DNA of 6,293 bases from Acidobacteriota bacterium (GTDB lineage: Bacteria > Acidobacteriota > Terriglobia > Terriglobales > SCQP01): assembly GCA_021818645.1 (NCBI GenBank), contig JAKATS010000402.1:1-6293 (forward strand). The letters are read 5' to 3'. Within the stretch, counting starts at the first letter, position 1; each line of letters opens with the position of its first letter. The translations under genes and the position numbers were made by a program. Below are positions 1 to 5,943 of the stretch, piece by piece. The notes under the pieces are model-generated. The model searched no databases, was not told the origin of the DNA, and saw nothing but the letters and a program-made list of their open reading frames with translations.

Positions 1-127
1 GTGTTCGTCAGCGCCTGCGTCAAAAAGGAAATTCCTCCGCCTGGACGGGCACGGATTGGCGGCAGATGGGGCACCGGATCGAGGTGATTCGTTTGCGGCG
101 GGAGGGAGATTTCTTTTCCGGAGCCAT
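1..127 (-). CDS. yacG: YacG-like zinc-finger protein (DNA gyrase inhibitor family), partial, with two in-frame TGA codons at cysteine positions
   Basis: Read leftward from an ATG at 127, 27 bp after the rimO stop, so probably the same transcript. A basic head (codons 1-18) leads into CPIC (Cys19, Cys22), then thirteen residues ending in FPF, then TGA (codon 36, bases 20-22), three Arg codons, TGA (codon 40, bases 8-10), Arg, Thr and the window edge. YacG proteins are short zinc-binding proteins with a C-x2-C / C-x3-C ligand set, the second pair normally following a [FP]-x-F motif and followed by R-x-x-D-L; the E. coli protein inhibits DNA gyrase. Both TGA codons fall on the second ligand pair, and the Arg before and the Arg-Thr after the second one fit the family. 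The codon between them where the family usually has Ser is Arg. No good ribosome site is seen; an AGG lies ten bases upstream of the ATG. Family identity is inferred from the motif; the C-terminal part is outside the window. Alternatives are a pseudogene or a chance 35-codon ORF. Confidence 0.65.
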
Positions 128-154
128 ACAAGCCGGGCCTGAACGGAGGCGCGA

Positions 155-1552
155 TTACAGCACGCGCGCCACCAGGTCGTAATCATGCGCCGCGGTGATT
201 TCGGCGGTGACAAACTGGCCGGGGCGGGGCGCCTGATCGCCGGGAAATTCACTGAGCCAGATTTTGCCGTCAATTTCCGGGGCCTGGCCCTCGAGCCGGC
301 CTTCCCAGAGGTAGTCGGCTTCGCGCGAAGGGCCTTCGACCAAAACCGGGACGCGGCGGCCCACATCAGCACGGCGGCGGCGGCGGGAAATTTTTTGCTG
401 CATGCGCATCAGGCGGTCGCGGCGCGCGGCCACGGTGGCAGAGTCCACTTTACTGGGCAAATGAAAGGACTGGCTGGTGGCTTCGTCGGAGTAGCCGAAG
501 ACGCCCATCCAGTCGAATTCCGCGGCGGAAACAAAGTCGCAAAGCTCGGCAAATTCGGCGGCGGTTTCGCCGGGAAATCCGGTGATGAAGGTGGTGCGCA
601 GGGCCACGCCGGGAATCATGGAGCGGATTTTTTCCAGGAGCTGCAGAAAACGATCGCCGGTGCCGCCGCGGCGCATGCGCTTGAGCACGGCCGGGCTGGC
701 GTGCTGGAGCGGCATATCAATGTATTTGCACAAGCGGGGGTGGGCGGCGATGGTTTCGAGCAAACGGGTGGTGACTTTGTTGGGATAGAAATACAAGGTG
801 CGAATCCAGGCCAGCTCTTCGATTCCGGCCAATTGCGCCAGCAGGCCGGCGAGACCGTCGCGCAGGCCGAGATCTTCGCCATAGCAGGTGGTGTCCTGGC
901 CGATGAGCACAATTTCGCGCACGCCTTCAGAGGCCAGGCGGCGCGCTTCGGCCAGCACCGACTCCGGCCGCCGGCTGCGGAATTTGCCGCGATAGTGCGG
1001 GATGACGCAAAAAGCGCAGGGATGGTCGCAACCTTCAGCAATTTTGATATATGCCGTATGGCCGGCCGTGGCGCGCAGCCGCGGCGTCCATTCGTCATAT
1101 AAATAAGGAGCGGTAACCGGCTCCGGCGGAACAGCCGGCAAGACCGGCAGCGCAGAGCCCGCGGTCCGGGGCATTATGACCGGAGCCGGCGGAAAGGTGG
1201 TTGCCTGAGGGCTGACGGCGCGGAGAATATCCGGCAATTCGTTGGTGCCCACCAATGCGTCAATTTCGGGAATATCGCGCTGGATTTCGCTGCGATAGCG
1301 TTCGACCAGACAGCCGGCCACAATCAGGCGGCGGGCATGGCCGGATTTTTTCAGTTCGGCCATTTCCAGAATGGTATCCACCGATTCTTGTTGTGCCGAT
1401 TCGATGAAGCTGCAGGTATTCACCACCAGGACTTCGGCCTCTTCGGCGCGGGGAGTGATTTCATAACCCGCACCGGCCAAAAGTCCCATCATGACTTCCG
1501 AATCCACCAGATTTTTAGGGCAGCCGAGGCTGACAAAACCGATTTTCTTCAT
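155..1552 (-). CDS. rimO: Ribosomal protein S12 methylthiotransferase RimO
   Basis: RimO is a cytoplasmic radical-SAM enzyme that adds a methylthio group to the beta-carbon of a conserved aspartate in ribosomal protein S12. With the ATG at 1552 the protein has 465 residues (E. coli RimO about 441). The N-terminal MTTase domain has SLGCPKN (Cys11), NTCSF (Cys47) and AGCLVE (Cys81), the three ligands of the auxiliary 4Fe-4S cluster. The radical-SAM domain has EGCDHPCAFC (Cys175, Cys179, Cys182), the SAM-binding cluster; all three are TGC codons. The last 70 or so residues form a TRAM domain. Residues 112-150, between the MTTase and radical-SAM domains, are a Pro/Ala-rich linker that explains most of the extra length. 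A GTG at 1582 would add ten residues, but the family begins at the MKKIGFVSLG position, so the ATG is preferred; neither start has a clear ribosome site. It lies 60 bp after the oxidase subunit gene and ends TAA. Confidence 0.97.
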   Translation of the reverse strand: MKKIGFVSLGCPKNLVDSEVMMGLLAGAGYEITPRAEEAEVLVVNTCSFIESAQQESVDTILEMAELKKSGHARRLIVAGCLVERYRSEIQRDIPEIDALVGTNELPDILRAVSPQATTFPPAPVIMPRTAGSALPVLPAVPPEPVTAPYLYDEWTPRLRATAGHTAYIKIAEGCDHPCAFCVIPHYRGKFRSRRPESVLAEARRLASEGVREIVLIGQDTTCYGEDLGLRDGLAGLLAQLAGIEELAWIRTLYFYPNKVTTRLLETIAAHPRLCKYIDMPLQHASPAVLKRMRRGGTGDRFLQLLEKIRSMIPGVALRTTFITGFPGETAAEFAELCDFVSAAEFDWMGVFGYSDEATSQSFHLPSKVDSATVAARRDRLMRMQQKISRRRRRADVGRRVPVLVEGPSREADYLWEGRLEGQAPEIDGKIWLSEFPGDQAPRPGQFVTAEITAAHDYDLVARVL

Positions 1553-1612
1553 GGTGCGTGGAACTGCCGGGAGGGAAACCACAATACAATGCGGCCAACA
1601 ATTATTATCGCA

Positions 1613-2287
1613 TTACCGCAGAAACCACAGCCAGACCAGTAGAAAAAGCCATACGCCATCCAGAAAATGCCATAAAACCGCGGCCGCCCCGGGCAGCACG
1701 GATTGCGCGCGCAGGCGGCCGGCCCACAGCAGACCCGTCACCAGGATCAAAAGGATTAACCCGGCAAGAATATGCACGGCATGGGCAACCGTAAGCAGAT
1801 AAAAGAAGGAGCTGCCGGGGGTGGTCGCGGCATAGTAGCCGGCCTGACGAAGCTCGCCCCATGCGCGCCATTGGCCGGTTAAAAACAGGGCGCCGAGCAG
1901 AGCCGCTCCCAACCACGCCCAGCGCGCACTGGTATTTTTACCCAATTGAAATTGCCGAAGACCGGATTGGAGACAGATACTGCTGCCGAGAATGATGACT
2001 GTGTTGAGCCAGAGAATCGAGGGCCAAGGCAGTTGTGGAGCGGCATGCGATGAACGCGAGAGGAGCTGGGCCGCGCAGAGGGCGATAAAGAACACGGCAA
2101 CCGCGGCCATGGCCAGCCGCAGTCCCCAGCGCAGGCGGAACAGGGAGGGAGATATGGTCCGGTGGCGATGATCATCGCCTCCGATGTATGGCGGGAGTGT
2201 GAAATCACCCTGCCAGGGCAGACGCAGCACCGGACGGCGGCTGCTGAATGGATTCGACACCCTGGTTTTCGACTTTATTCCGGGCAT
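1613..2287 (-). CDS. ctaE: Cytochrome c oxidase (heme-copper oxidase) subunit III
   Basis: A 224-residue integral membrane protein of the heme-copper oxidase subunit III family, a structural subunit that supports the catalytic subunit I in terminal oxidases that reduce oxygen to water. Five hydrophobic segments can be drawn at about residues 55-77, 88-110, 122-138, 160-190 and 200-222, which is the short five-helix bacterial form. Diagnostic stretches are GQWRAWGEL after helix 3, SSFFYLLTVAHAVHILAGL in helix 4, and WHFLDGVWLFLL in helix 5, close to the family signature WHFVDxVWLF. The N-terminal 50 residues are polar and basic. The ATG at 2287 has a good ribosome site, AAGGGGA nine bases upstream (2297-2303), which settles the start. 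Subunits I and II are not beside it; CheB is upstream and rimO downstream, so this is an isolated subunit gene in this window. It could belong to a cytochrome c or a quinol oxidase, which the sequence does not decide. It ends TAA. Confidence 0.9.
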   Translation of the reverse strand: MPGIKSKTRVSNPFSSRRPVLRLPWQGDFTLPPYIGGDDHRHRTISPSLFRLRWGLRLAMAAVAVFFIALCAAQLLSRSSHAAPQLPWPSILWLNTVIILGSSICLQSGLRQFQLGKNTSARWAWLGAALLGALFLTGQWRAWGELRQAGYYAATTPGSSFFYLLTVAHAVHILAGLILLILVTGLLWAGRLRAQSVLPGAAAVLWHFLDGVWLFLLVWLWFLR

Positions 2288-2413
2288 TCAAGATCTTCCC
2301 CTTATACATTAAGATACGCCCGGATGCGTGGTTGGGCACTGAAGCGAGTGATTGAAACCTGACCCGAGAGGATCGGCAAAACGCCGGCTGCAGGTGGATA
2401 TTTATTCCCTTTC

Positions 2414-3448
2414 TTACAGTTGTACTGTCTCAGCGGACGGAGGGCACCGACGCGGAGTGCGGCGCGGCGGCCTGAGGTTGAGATCGGTGATGACCTGTTT
2501 GAGGATTTCGATATGTTTATTGAACGTTTCGAGCTGCTCATTCAGATAGCGCAGGCGCGGGCCGCTTTCCCGGCTGGCCATGCGGGTCATGACCGAAGCT
2601 TTTTCAGACAAAATGCGCAGGCTGGCCCAGAGCGCGCTTTCGGTGGCCAGGGAGAGTTCATAGTTCAGAGTTTCAAGGGAATAGGCATGTCCGACGCGGC
2701 AGCGAAACATAGGAATGGGCAGAGACTCCACTTCCCATAAAACCCCATGGCATTCCGGGCAGGCAATGGACGAAGGCCGGCCGCTGATGCGGGCATCGGA
2801 TTCGGCTTCAATGTCCTGCCGGCTGGGCATGGCTTGCTCTGGCGGATGGGCTGAGTTTTGCGCGCCATGTTCCTTCGAAGTTCCGTTAGCGACCCAGGCG
2901 GCGATCTGGGCACCGATTTTATCCGCAGGCAAGACACGGTCGGGCCGGATCCAATCGAGCGCCGCCAATGGCATATCCGGATGCATAGCGTCCTGCGGAT
3001 CCTGCACGATGGTCAGGCCTCCGGCCTGCTGGATGGCCCAGATGCCGGCTGCGCCATCGTCCAGAATGCCGCTCAGCAGCACACCGGTAACCTGCTCGCC
3101 ATGGCTGCGGGCGGCGGTGCGGAACAAGACGTCAATTGCGGGCCGATGGCGGTTTTCGCGCGGGCCGTGCTGGAGCCGCAAGCGGTCTTTGGCCAGTTCC
3201 AGATGCTGGTCGGGAGGGGCGACGTAAACATGCCCGGCGCGCAGCTTTTCATCGGGATGGGCAAAGTTCACCTGCAGCCCCGTTTCCCGCTGCAAGACCT
3301 CAGGCAAAAGGCTCGGGTATTCGGCGGGCAGGTGCACTACGATCAACACCAAGGCCGACAGCGACCCGGGCAGCGCTTTGACGATGGTTTTCAACGGCTG
3401 GATGCTGCCGGCTGAGCCGCCGATCACGATGATATCTGGCCCAGGCAA
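2414..3448 (-). CDS. cheB: Stand-alone CheB-type protein-glutamate methylesterase with C-terminal CxxC...CxxxH module
   Basis: The 344-residue product starts directly with a CheB methylesterase domain (about 4-188), the serine hydrolase fold that removes methyl esters from (or deamidates) glutamyl sites of chemoreceptors. The catalytic triad is visible as Ser12 in GGSAGS, His39 in VVHLP and Asp131 in SGILDDGAAG. There is no N-terminal response-regulator receiver domain, so control by CheA-type phosphorylation is not expected. After a polar linker (190-225) comes CPEC (Cys230, Cys233) and FRCRVGHAYS (Cys250, His254), a probable metal-binding knuckle often seen in receiver-less CheB homologues, then a helical tail (about 260-325) and a basic C-terminus. 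The start is TTG at 3448 with AGGT six bases upstream; no ATG or GTG lies in frame between it and the upstream TAG, so TTG is the best choice. No che genes or receptors are adjacent, so its role may not be classical chemotaxis. It ends TAA. Confidence 0.88.
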   Translation of the reverse strand: MPGPDIIVIGGSAGSIQPLKTIVKALPGSLSALVLIVVHLPAEYPSLLPEVLQRETGLQVNFAHPDEKLRAGHVYVAPPDQHLELAKDRLRLQHGPRENRHRPAIDVLFRTAARSHGEQVTGVLLSGILDDGAAGIWAIQQAGGLTIVQDPQDAMHPDMPLAALDWIRPDRVLPADKIGAQIAAWVANGTSKEHGAQNSAHPPEQAMPSRQDIEAESDARISGRPSSIACPECHGVLWEVESLPIPMFRCRVGHAYSLETLNYELSLATESALWASLRILSEKASVMTRMASRESGPRLRYLNEQLETFNKHIEILKQVITDLNLRPPRRTPRRCPPSAETVQL

Positions 3449-3591
3449 TGAGTGACCTGCAGGGCATGGATGAAGCTTTTGAATCTCAGGTTCACTCGCC
3501 GTACGCAGCGCTGAACGCGAATCTACTTTTTTCTAATTTGCTAATGTCTGGCGCTGGCGCCTGCGGCATGAAAACACATGAGCGGCCAGGT

Positions 3592-4023
3592 TCAGAACTG
3601 ATAAAAGCTCATGTCTTCGTTATGATTTTGCACCCAGATACGAGCCTCATGCGGCTCATGATTGATGCGCACCAGCACGACCAGGCCGGACGCCGGAGGG
3701 CCCGGCGGGGCGGTGACCACGACAATTTTGTAGCTCTGCACCGCGCCCCACTCGCCTTTTGGCCCCCAGTCGCGCATGAAGGCGTCCATGGGATAGTGCC
3801 GGGGATTGGCGTGCCAAATATAGTAGGCCATCTGATAGTTGCCGTTTTTGAGCGCGGTCATGAAACGGTTCACGGTCTGCCGCGCCCGCCAGTATGGCAG
3901 GTAAAAATAGATGGGGATGCCGATCAGGATGACGGCGATGATGATGGAGATGACCCAGATTCTGCGTTTGCGGCGCCGGTTTTCACGGGCAGCGTCATAG
4001 GCGGGGGCATCAAGTAAGCTCAT
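3592..4023 (-). CDS. Single-pass membrane protein of unknown function
   Basis: A 143-residue protein from the ATG at 4023, preceded by a purine-rich GAGAGAGA about four bases upstream that can act as a ribosome site; a TTG at 4050 would add nine residues but is less likely. A polar, strongly basic head (residues 13-21, RENRRRKRR) precedes one hydrophobic helix at about 22-44, so by the positive-inside rule the C-terminal hundred residues should be periplasmic. That part starts with an amphipathic helix (RQTVNRFMTALKNGNYQMAY), which resembles the opening of small NTF2-like or Coa1-like domains, and continues with beta-like stretches (SYKIVVVTAP, GLVVLVRINH, EARIWVQNH). I do not recognise a named family. 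It is the only better-supported gene here that ends in TGA (3592-3594); reading through would add 17 residues up to a TAG at 3541-3543. It lies between the repeat block and cheB, with a 143-bp gap before cheB. Confidence 0.75.
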   Translation of the reverse strand: MSLLDAPAYDAARENRRRKRRIWVISIIIAVILIGIPIYFYLPYWRARQTVNRFMTALKNGNYQMAYYIWHANPRHYPMDAFMRDWGPKGEWGAVQSYKIVVVTAPPGPPASGLVVLVRINHEPHEARIWVQNHNEDMSFYQF

Positions 4024-4064
4024 AAATCTCTCTCTATAAGCTTGCCACAATGCTGTTATGGATG

Positions 4065-4232
4065 GGCGCGGGCCCCGGCGTGGCTATACCACGCGTCCCG
4101 GCTTCTCTGGCGCGGGCCCCGGCGTGGCTACGCCACGCGTCCCGGCTTCTCTGGCGCGGGCCCCAGCGTGGCTGTGCCACGCGTCCCGGCTTCTCTGGCG
4201 CGGGCCCCGGCGTGGCTGTGCCACGCGTCCCG
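4065..4232. repeat. Tandem repeat, 44-bp unit, 3.8 copies, each with a hairpin
   Basis: Units begin at 4065, 4109, 4153 and 4197, each opening with GGCGCGGGCCCC; the last is cut after 36 bp. Each unit holds an inverted repeat GCGTGGC-N3-GCCACGC. The loop is TAT, TAC, TGT and TGT in units 1 to 4, and unit 1 has an unpaired A in the apical pair. The other visible difference is one G-to-A at 4165, outside the hairpin. Thus the stem is essentially invariant. Because 44 is not a multiple of three, each unit shifts the reading frame, so the long open frames through it are artefacts of composition, not protein repeats. It occupies the gap between the secreted-protein gene and the membrane-protein gene. 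Confidence 0.95.
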
Positions 4233-4236
4233 CTTA

Positions 4237-4260
4237 TACCTTTACCTTTACCTTTACCTT
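4237..4260. repeat. Hexanucleotide microsatellite, four perfect copies
   Basis: Four uninterrupted copies of TACCTT on the plus strand (AAGGTA on the minus strand), five bases after the truncated fourth copy of the 44-bp repeat. Such tracts change length by replication slippage. It lies about 215 bases upstream of the ATG at 4023, on the far side of the 44-bp repeats, so a direct effect on that promoter is possible but unproven. Confidence 0.9.
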
Positions 4261-4411
4261 GCTCGCTCCGGCTCAGGGGTGCATTTTGTAAGCAAAACCT
4301 ACAGGGTTTTACCGCCCCGAGCCTACGCTGCACGGCAGACTACGCCATCTGCGCCTGAGCCAGGGCACAGGCGCGAAACCTTTTACTCATCCAACTTGCT
4401 GCAACTGAAAA
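4261..4411. other. Gene-free segment with overlapping inverted repeats
   Basis: No convincing gene is seen here; it is the right part of the 388-bp gap 4024-4411. It is dense in inverted repeats: TTTTG/CAAAA (4284-4288 with 4293-4297); AAAACC/GGTTTT (4294-4299 with 4305-4310), which shares bases with the first so only one can form; GCAGA/TCTGC (4335-4339 with 4348-4352); and an eight-base pair GGCTCAGG/CCTGAGCC (4270-4277 with 4354-4361), which competes with the hairpin at 4351-4374. On the minus strand this would be the 3' untranslated region of the secreted-protein transcript. Whether it is a structured RNA is unknown. Confidence 0.4.
4351..4374 (-). terminator. Possible transcription-terminating hairpin after the secreted-protein gene
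   Basis: Perfect seven-base stem GCGCCTG/CAGGCGC with a ten-base interval, extendable by two or three pairs beyond one A-A mismatch. It begins 37 bases past the TAG of the 4412-4810 gene. No T-run follows on the minus strand, so it is not a standard intrinsic terminator; it could be a 3'-end stabilising hairpin or part of the alternative structures in this segment. Confidence 0.35.
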
Positions 4412-4810
4412 CTATGCGCCGCTCTGGCCTGCGGCAGCATCGGTTTGACGATGCAGGACAACGTGAGAATGAAACATCTGGCTGCTGATCCGCAGATTCA
4501 AGGTATTGCCGTGCAGCGTGCCCGTGTGCTTGATATTGCCCTGGCCAAAGTGCGTGACGAAACTGATATGGATGCCTTTAACCTTAAGCTGATGGACCGC
4601 GATGTCATTTCCACCGACGGAAATGCTGCCTTTCCACTGGCCGGATTTTTGCCAGAGCTTTAAATGCATGGTCATCGAGCCCTGCGGCCCATTCATGGCG
4701 CCTTTCCAGCGGCCGGCAAAACCGGCTGGGGCCTTGGCCGCCAATAAACCTGCACCGGCCAGCAGCATGAACAGGAACGCAAGCCGGCCGCAGCGAAGAG
4801 TTTTTGCCAT
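4412..4810 (-). CDS. Small secreted beta-rich protein of unknown function
   Basis: A 132-residue protein with a clear Sec signal peptide: basic start (AKTLRCGR), hydrophobic core at about 10-24, and an AxA-type cleavage site near residue 26 (LLAAKA). The mature part of about 106 residues opens with FAGRWKGAMNGPQGSMTMHL and continues with alternating short strands and turns (GQWKGSISVGG, HTGTLHGNTLNLRI), a layout like small lipocalin-like or beta-barrel domains with the pattern GxWxGxxxxPxGxMxxxxxL found in many soil-bacterial secreted proteins. The last dozen residues are Ala/Gly/Ser-rich. The single Cys (residue 7) lies before the hydrophobic core, so it is not a lipoprotein box. The ATG at 4810 has a strong ribosome site, AGGAG six bases upstream. 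It lies 139 bp after the esterase gene, enough for its own promoter, and ends TAG. Cellular location outside the inner membrane is a firm inference; function is not known. Confidence 0.85.
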   Translation of the reverse strand: MAKTLRCGRLAFLFMLLAGAGLLAAKAPAGFAGRWKGAMNGPQGSMTMHLKLWQKSGQWKGSISVGGNDIAVHQLKVKGIHISFVTHFGQGNIKHTGTLHGNTLNLRISSQMFHSHVVLHRQTDAAAGQSGA

Positions 4811-4878
4811 AGAAGTCTCCTGAGGAACTACGCCCCGCAGTGTGGCACAAAACCGCCGATCCGACGCAGGCCGGGATG

Positions 4879-4901
4879 GAATTTTACATTCTTAAAAATT
4901 C
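4879..4901 (-). promoter_or_regulatory. AT-rich palindrome upstream of the secreted-protein gene, possible promoter or operator
   Basis: A perfect seven-base inverted repeat GAATTTT/AAAATTC with a nine-base spacer in otherwise GC-rich DNA, about 70-90 bases before the ATG at 4810. On the minus strand it contains TAAAAT, one mismatch from a sigma-70 -10 box, but no good -35 box lies 16-18 bases before it. It may mark the promoter region or a dimeric repressor site. Confidence 0.3.
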
Positions 4902-4949
4902 ATTTGGCGGGTGATGAAACTGCCCAGCTATTACAAAATCCGGCCAGTT

Positions 4950-5939
4950 TTATTGCACTGCCCGGCCGGCAAATTGCAGAGCGGCGGGCAGATGCGCGGC
5001 AAAGTAGAACCAATTATGGCCGCCGGGGTAGAGATGAAACTGATGGGGGATATGACGCCGGTTCAGTTCCCGGTCCAGGGCTTCGGCGCCACGGTAAAAG
5101 CCGAAGCCATCCTGGGCGCCGCAGTCAAAATAAATTTGCATGCCCGCCAGCCGGGCATGGCGGGCGAGCACAAGAGGGCTATTGCGCCGCCAGAAGGCCG
5201 GCTGGGGCGGCCAGCCGAATACCCGGCCAAAAAACCGCAGCCGCAGCTTTAAGCGGGGATCATTAACACGATCCGCCGGCGGATGCCGCATCAGCGCCGG
5301 GCTGTTGACGGCAACGGCGGCAAACCCGCCGGGGTGGGCAAAGGCCATGCGCAGCGCGCCGTAGCCGCCCATGGAGATGCCGGTCAGGGCGCGATGCCGG
5401 CGGCCGGGCAGGACGCGGTACTGGCGGGCGATGGCGGGCATGAGTTCATGGCGAAAAAAATCGGCCCAGCGAAAGCGGCGATGAATGGAGTTGATAAAAA
5501 AACTGTTCCAGCCGTCGGGCGCCACCAGAATGAACTGCGGCATGCGCCGCCGGCGCCAGAGATGCTCGATCAGCTCCCAGGCATTCGAGGTCACCAGTTC
5601 CTGTTCATTGCCCCCCAGGCCATGAAAAAAATAGACTACCGGAAAATGGCGCCGCGGCCGGGCCAGATATGCGGGCGGCAAAAATACACAATAGGGCACG
5701 GCGCGATGCAACAGATGGCTGGCGAGCGAACGGCACTCGATGCGGCCCTGGGGCAGGAGGGCGGCAGGTTTCGATGACACCGCAGCGTCAGAGGCAGGCG
5801 GGCGCGCGGCGGCGTTCACCGAGGGTTTTGGCGCACTCTGGCCGGGATGAAAACCGGGAGCGTCGTTGAGCAGCAGCAAGGCTGCGACGGCAATGCCGAT
5901 CCAGAGCAGGAGACGAGCGCGGCGAAATTTCCCAGCCAT
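4950..5939 (-). CDS. Exported alpha/beta-hydrolase, putative esterase (esterase D / PF00756 type)
   Basis: A 329-residue protein with an N-terminal hydrophobic segment (about 10-25) after a basic start, acting as signal peptide or membrane anchor, then an Ala/Pro-rich linker (26-62) and an alpha/beta-hydrolase domain (about 65-325). Family marks are the oxyanion-type FFHGLGG (104-110), the nucleophile elbow GISMGGYG with Ser189, the acid DCGAQDGF with Asp277, and the base GGHNW with His308, giving a complete Ser-Asp-His triad. The family includes S-formylglutathione hydrolase, feruloyl and acetyl-xylan esterases and mycolyltransferases; the substrate cannot be read from the sequence. The extracytoplasmic location argues against the cytosolic formylglutathione role and for hydrolysis of an external ester. 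The ATG at 5939 follows an A-rich stretch with a weak AAGA; a short ORF ends only four bases before it, which would allow translational coupling. It ends TAA, 139 bp before the next gene. Confidence 0.9.
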   Translation of the reverse strand: MAGKFRRARLLLWIGIAVAALLLLNDAPGFHPGQSAPKPSVNAAARPPASDAAVSSKPAALLPQGRIECRSLASHLLHRAVPYCVFLPPAYLARPRRHFPVVYFFHGLGGNEQELVTSNAWELIEHLWRRRRMPQFILVAPDGWNSFFINSIHRRFRWADFFRHELMPAIARQYRVLPGRRHRALTGISMGGYGALRMAFAHPGGFAAVAVNSPALMRHPPADRVNDPRLKLRLRFFGRVFGWPPQPAFWRRNSPLVLARHARLAGMQIYFDCGAQDGFGFYRGAEALDRELNRRHIPHQFHLYPGGHNWFYFAAHLPAALQFAGRAVQ

Positions 5940-5943
5940 TTTT

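Noticed and set aside
3..182. Plus-strand frame open from the window edge, 59 codons
   Set aside because: Arg-rich, no recognised motif, and antisense to the YacG-like frame and the rimO stop.
185..1102. 305-codon open frame on the plus strand
   Set aside because: It lies antisense within rimO, which has full family motifs; the Gly/Ala/Phe-rich product is a typical shadow of a GC-rich gene.
2288..2413. Promoter-like TATAAG upstream of the subunit III gene
   Set aside because: It overlaps the ribosome site, so a start directed by it would give a leader too short to keep that site; no matching -35 box. No terminator with a T-run was seen in this gap either.
2858..3415. 185-codon plus-strand frame
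   Set aside because: Antisense to the CheB domain with its intact catalytic triad.
3449..3591. GGCG/CGCC inverted repeat in the gap before cheB
   Set aside because: Stem of four pairs and no T-run; too weak to call a terminator.
4065..4260. CRISPR array
   Set aside because: The units are directly contiguous with no unique spacers and no cas genes nearby.
4034..4333. 99-codon minus-strand frame running through the 44-bp repeats and the hexamer tract
   Set aside because: The repeat period shifts the frame at each unit, giving a low-complexity Lys-Gly and Arg/Pro/Ala product with no consistent repeat peptide; composition explains the open frame.
4042..4488. Overlapping plus-strand frames through the repeat block
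   Set aside because: Same cause: GC-rich tandem repeats lack stops in several frames at once.
5283..5777. 164-codon plus-strand frame
   Set aside because: Antisense to the esterase domain containing Ser189.
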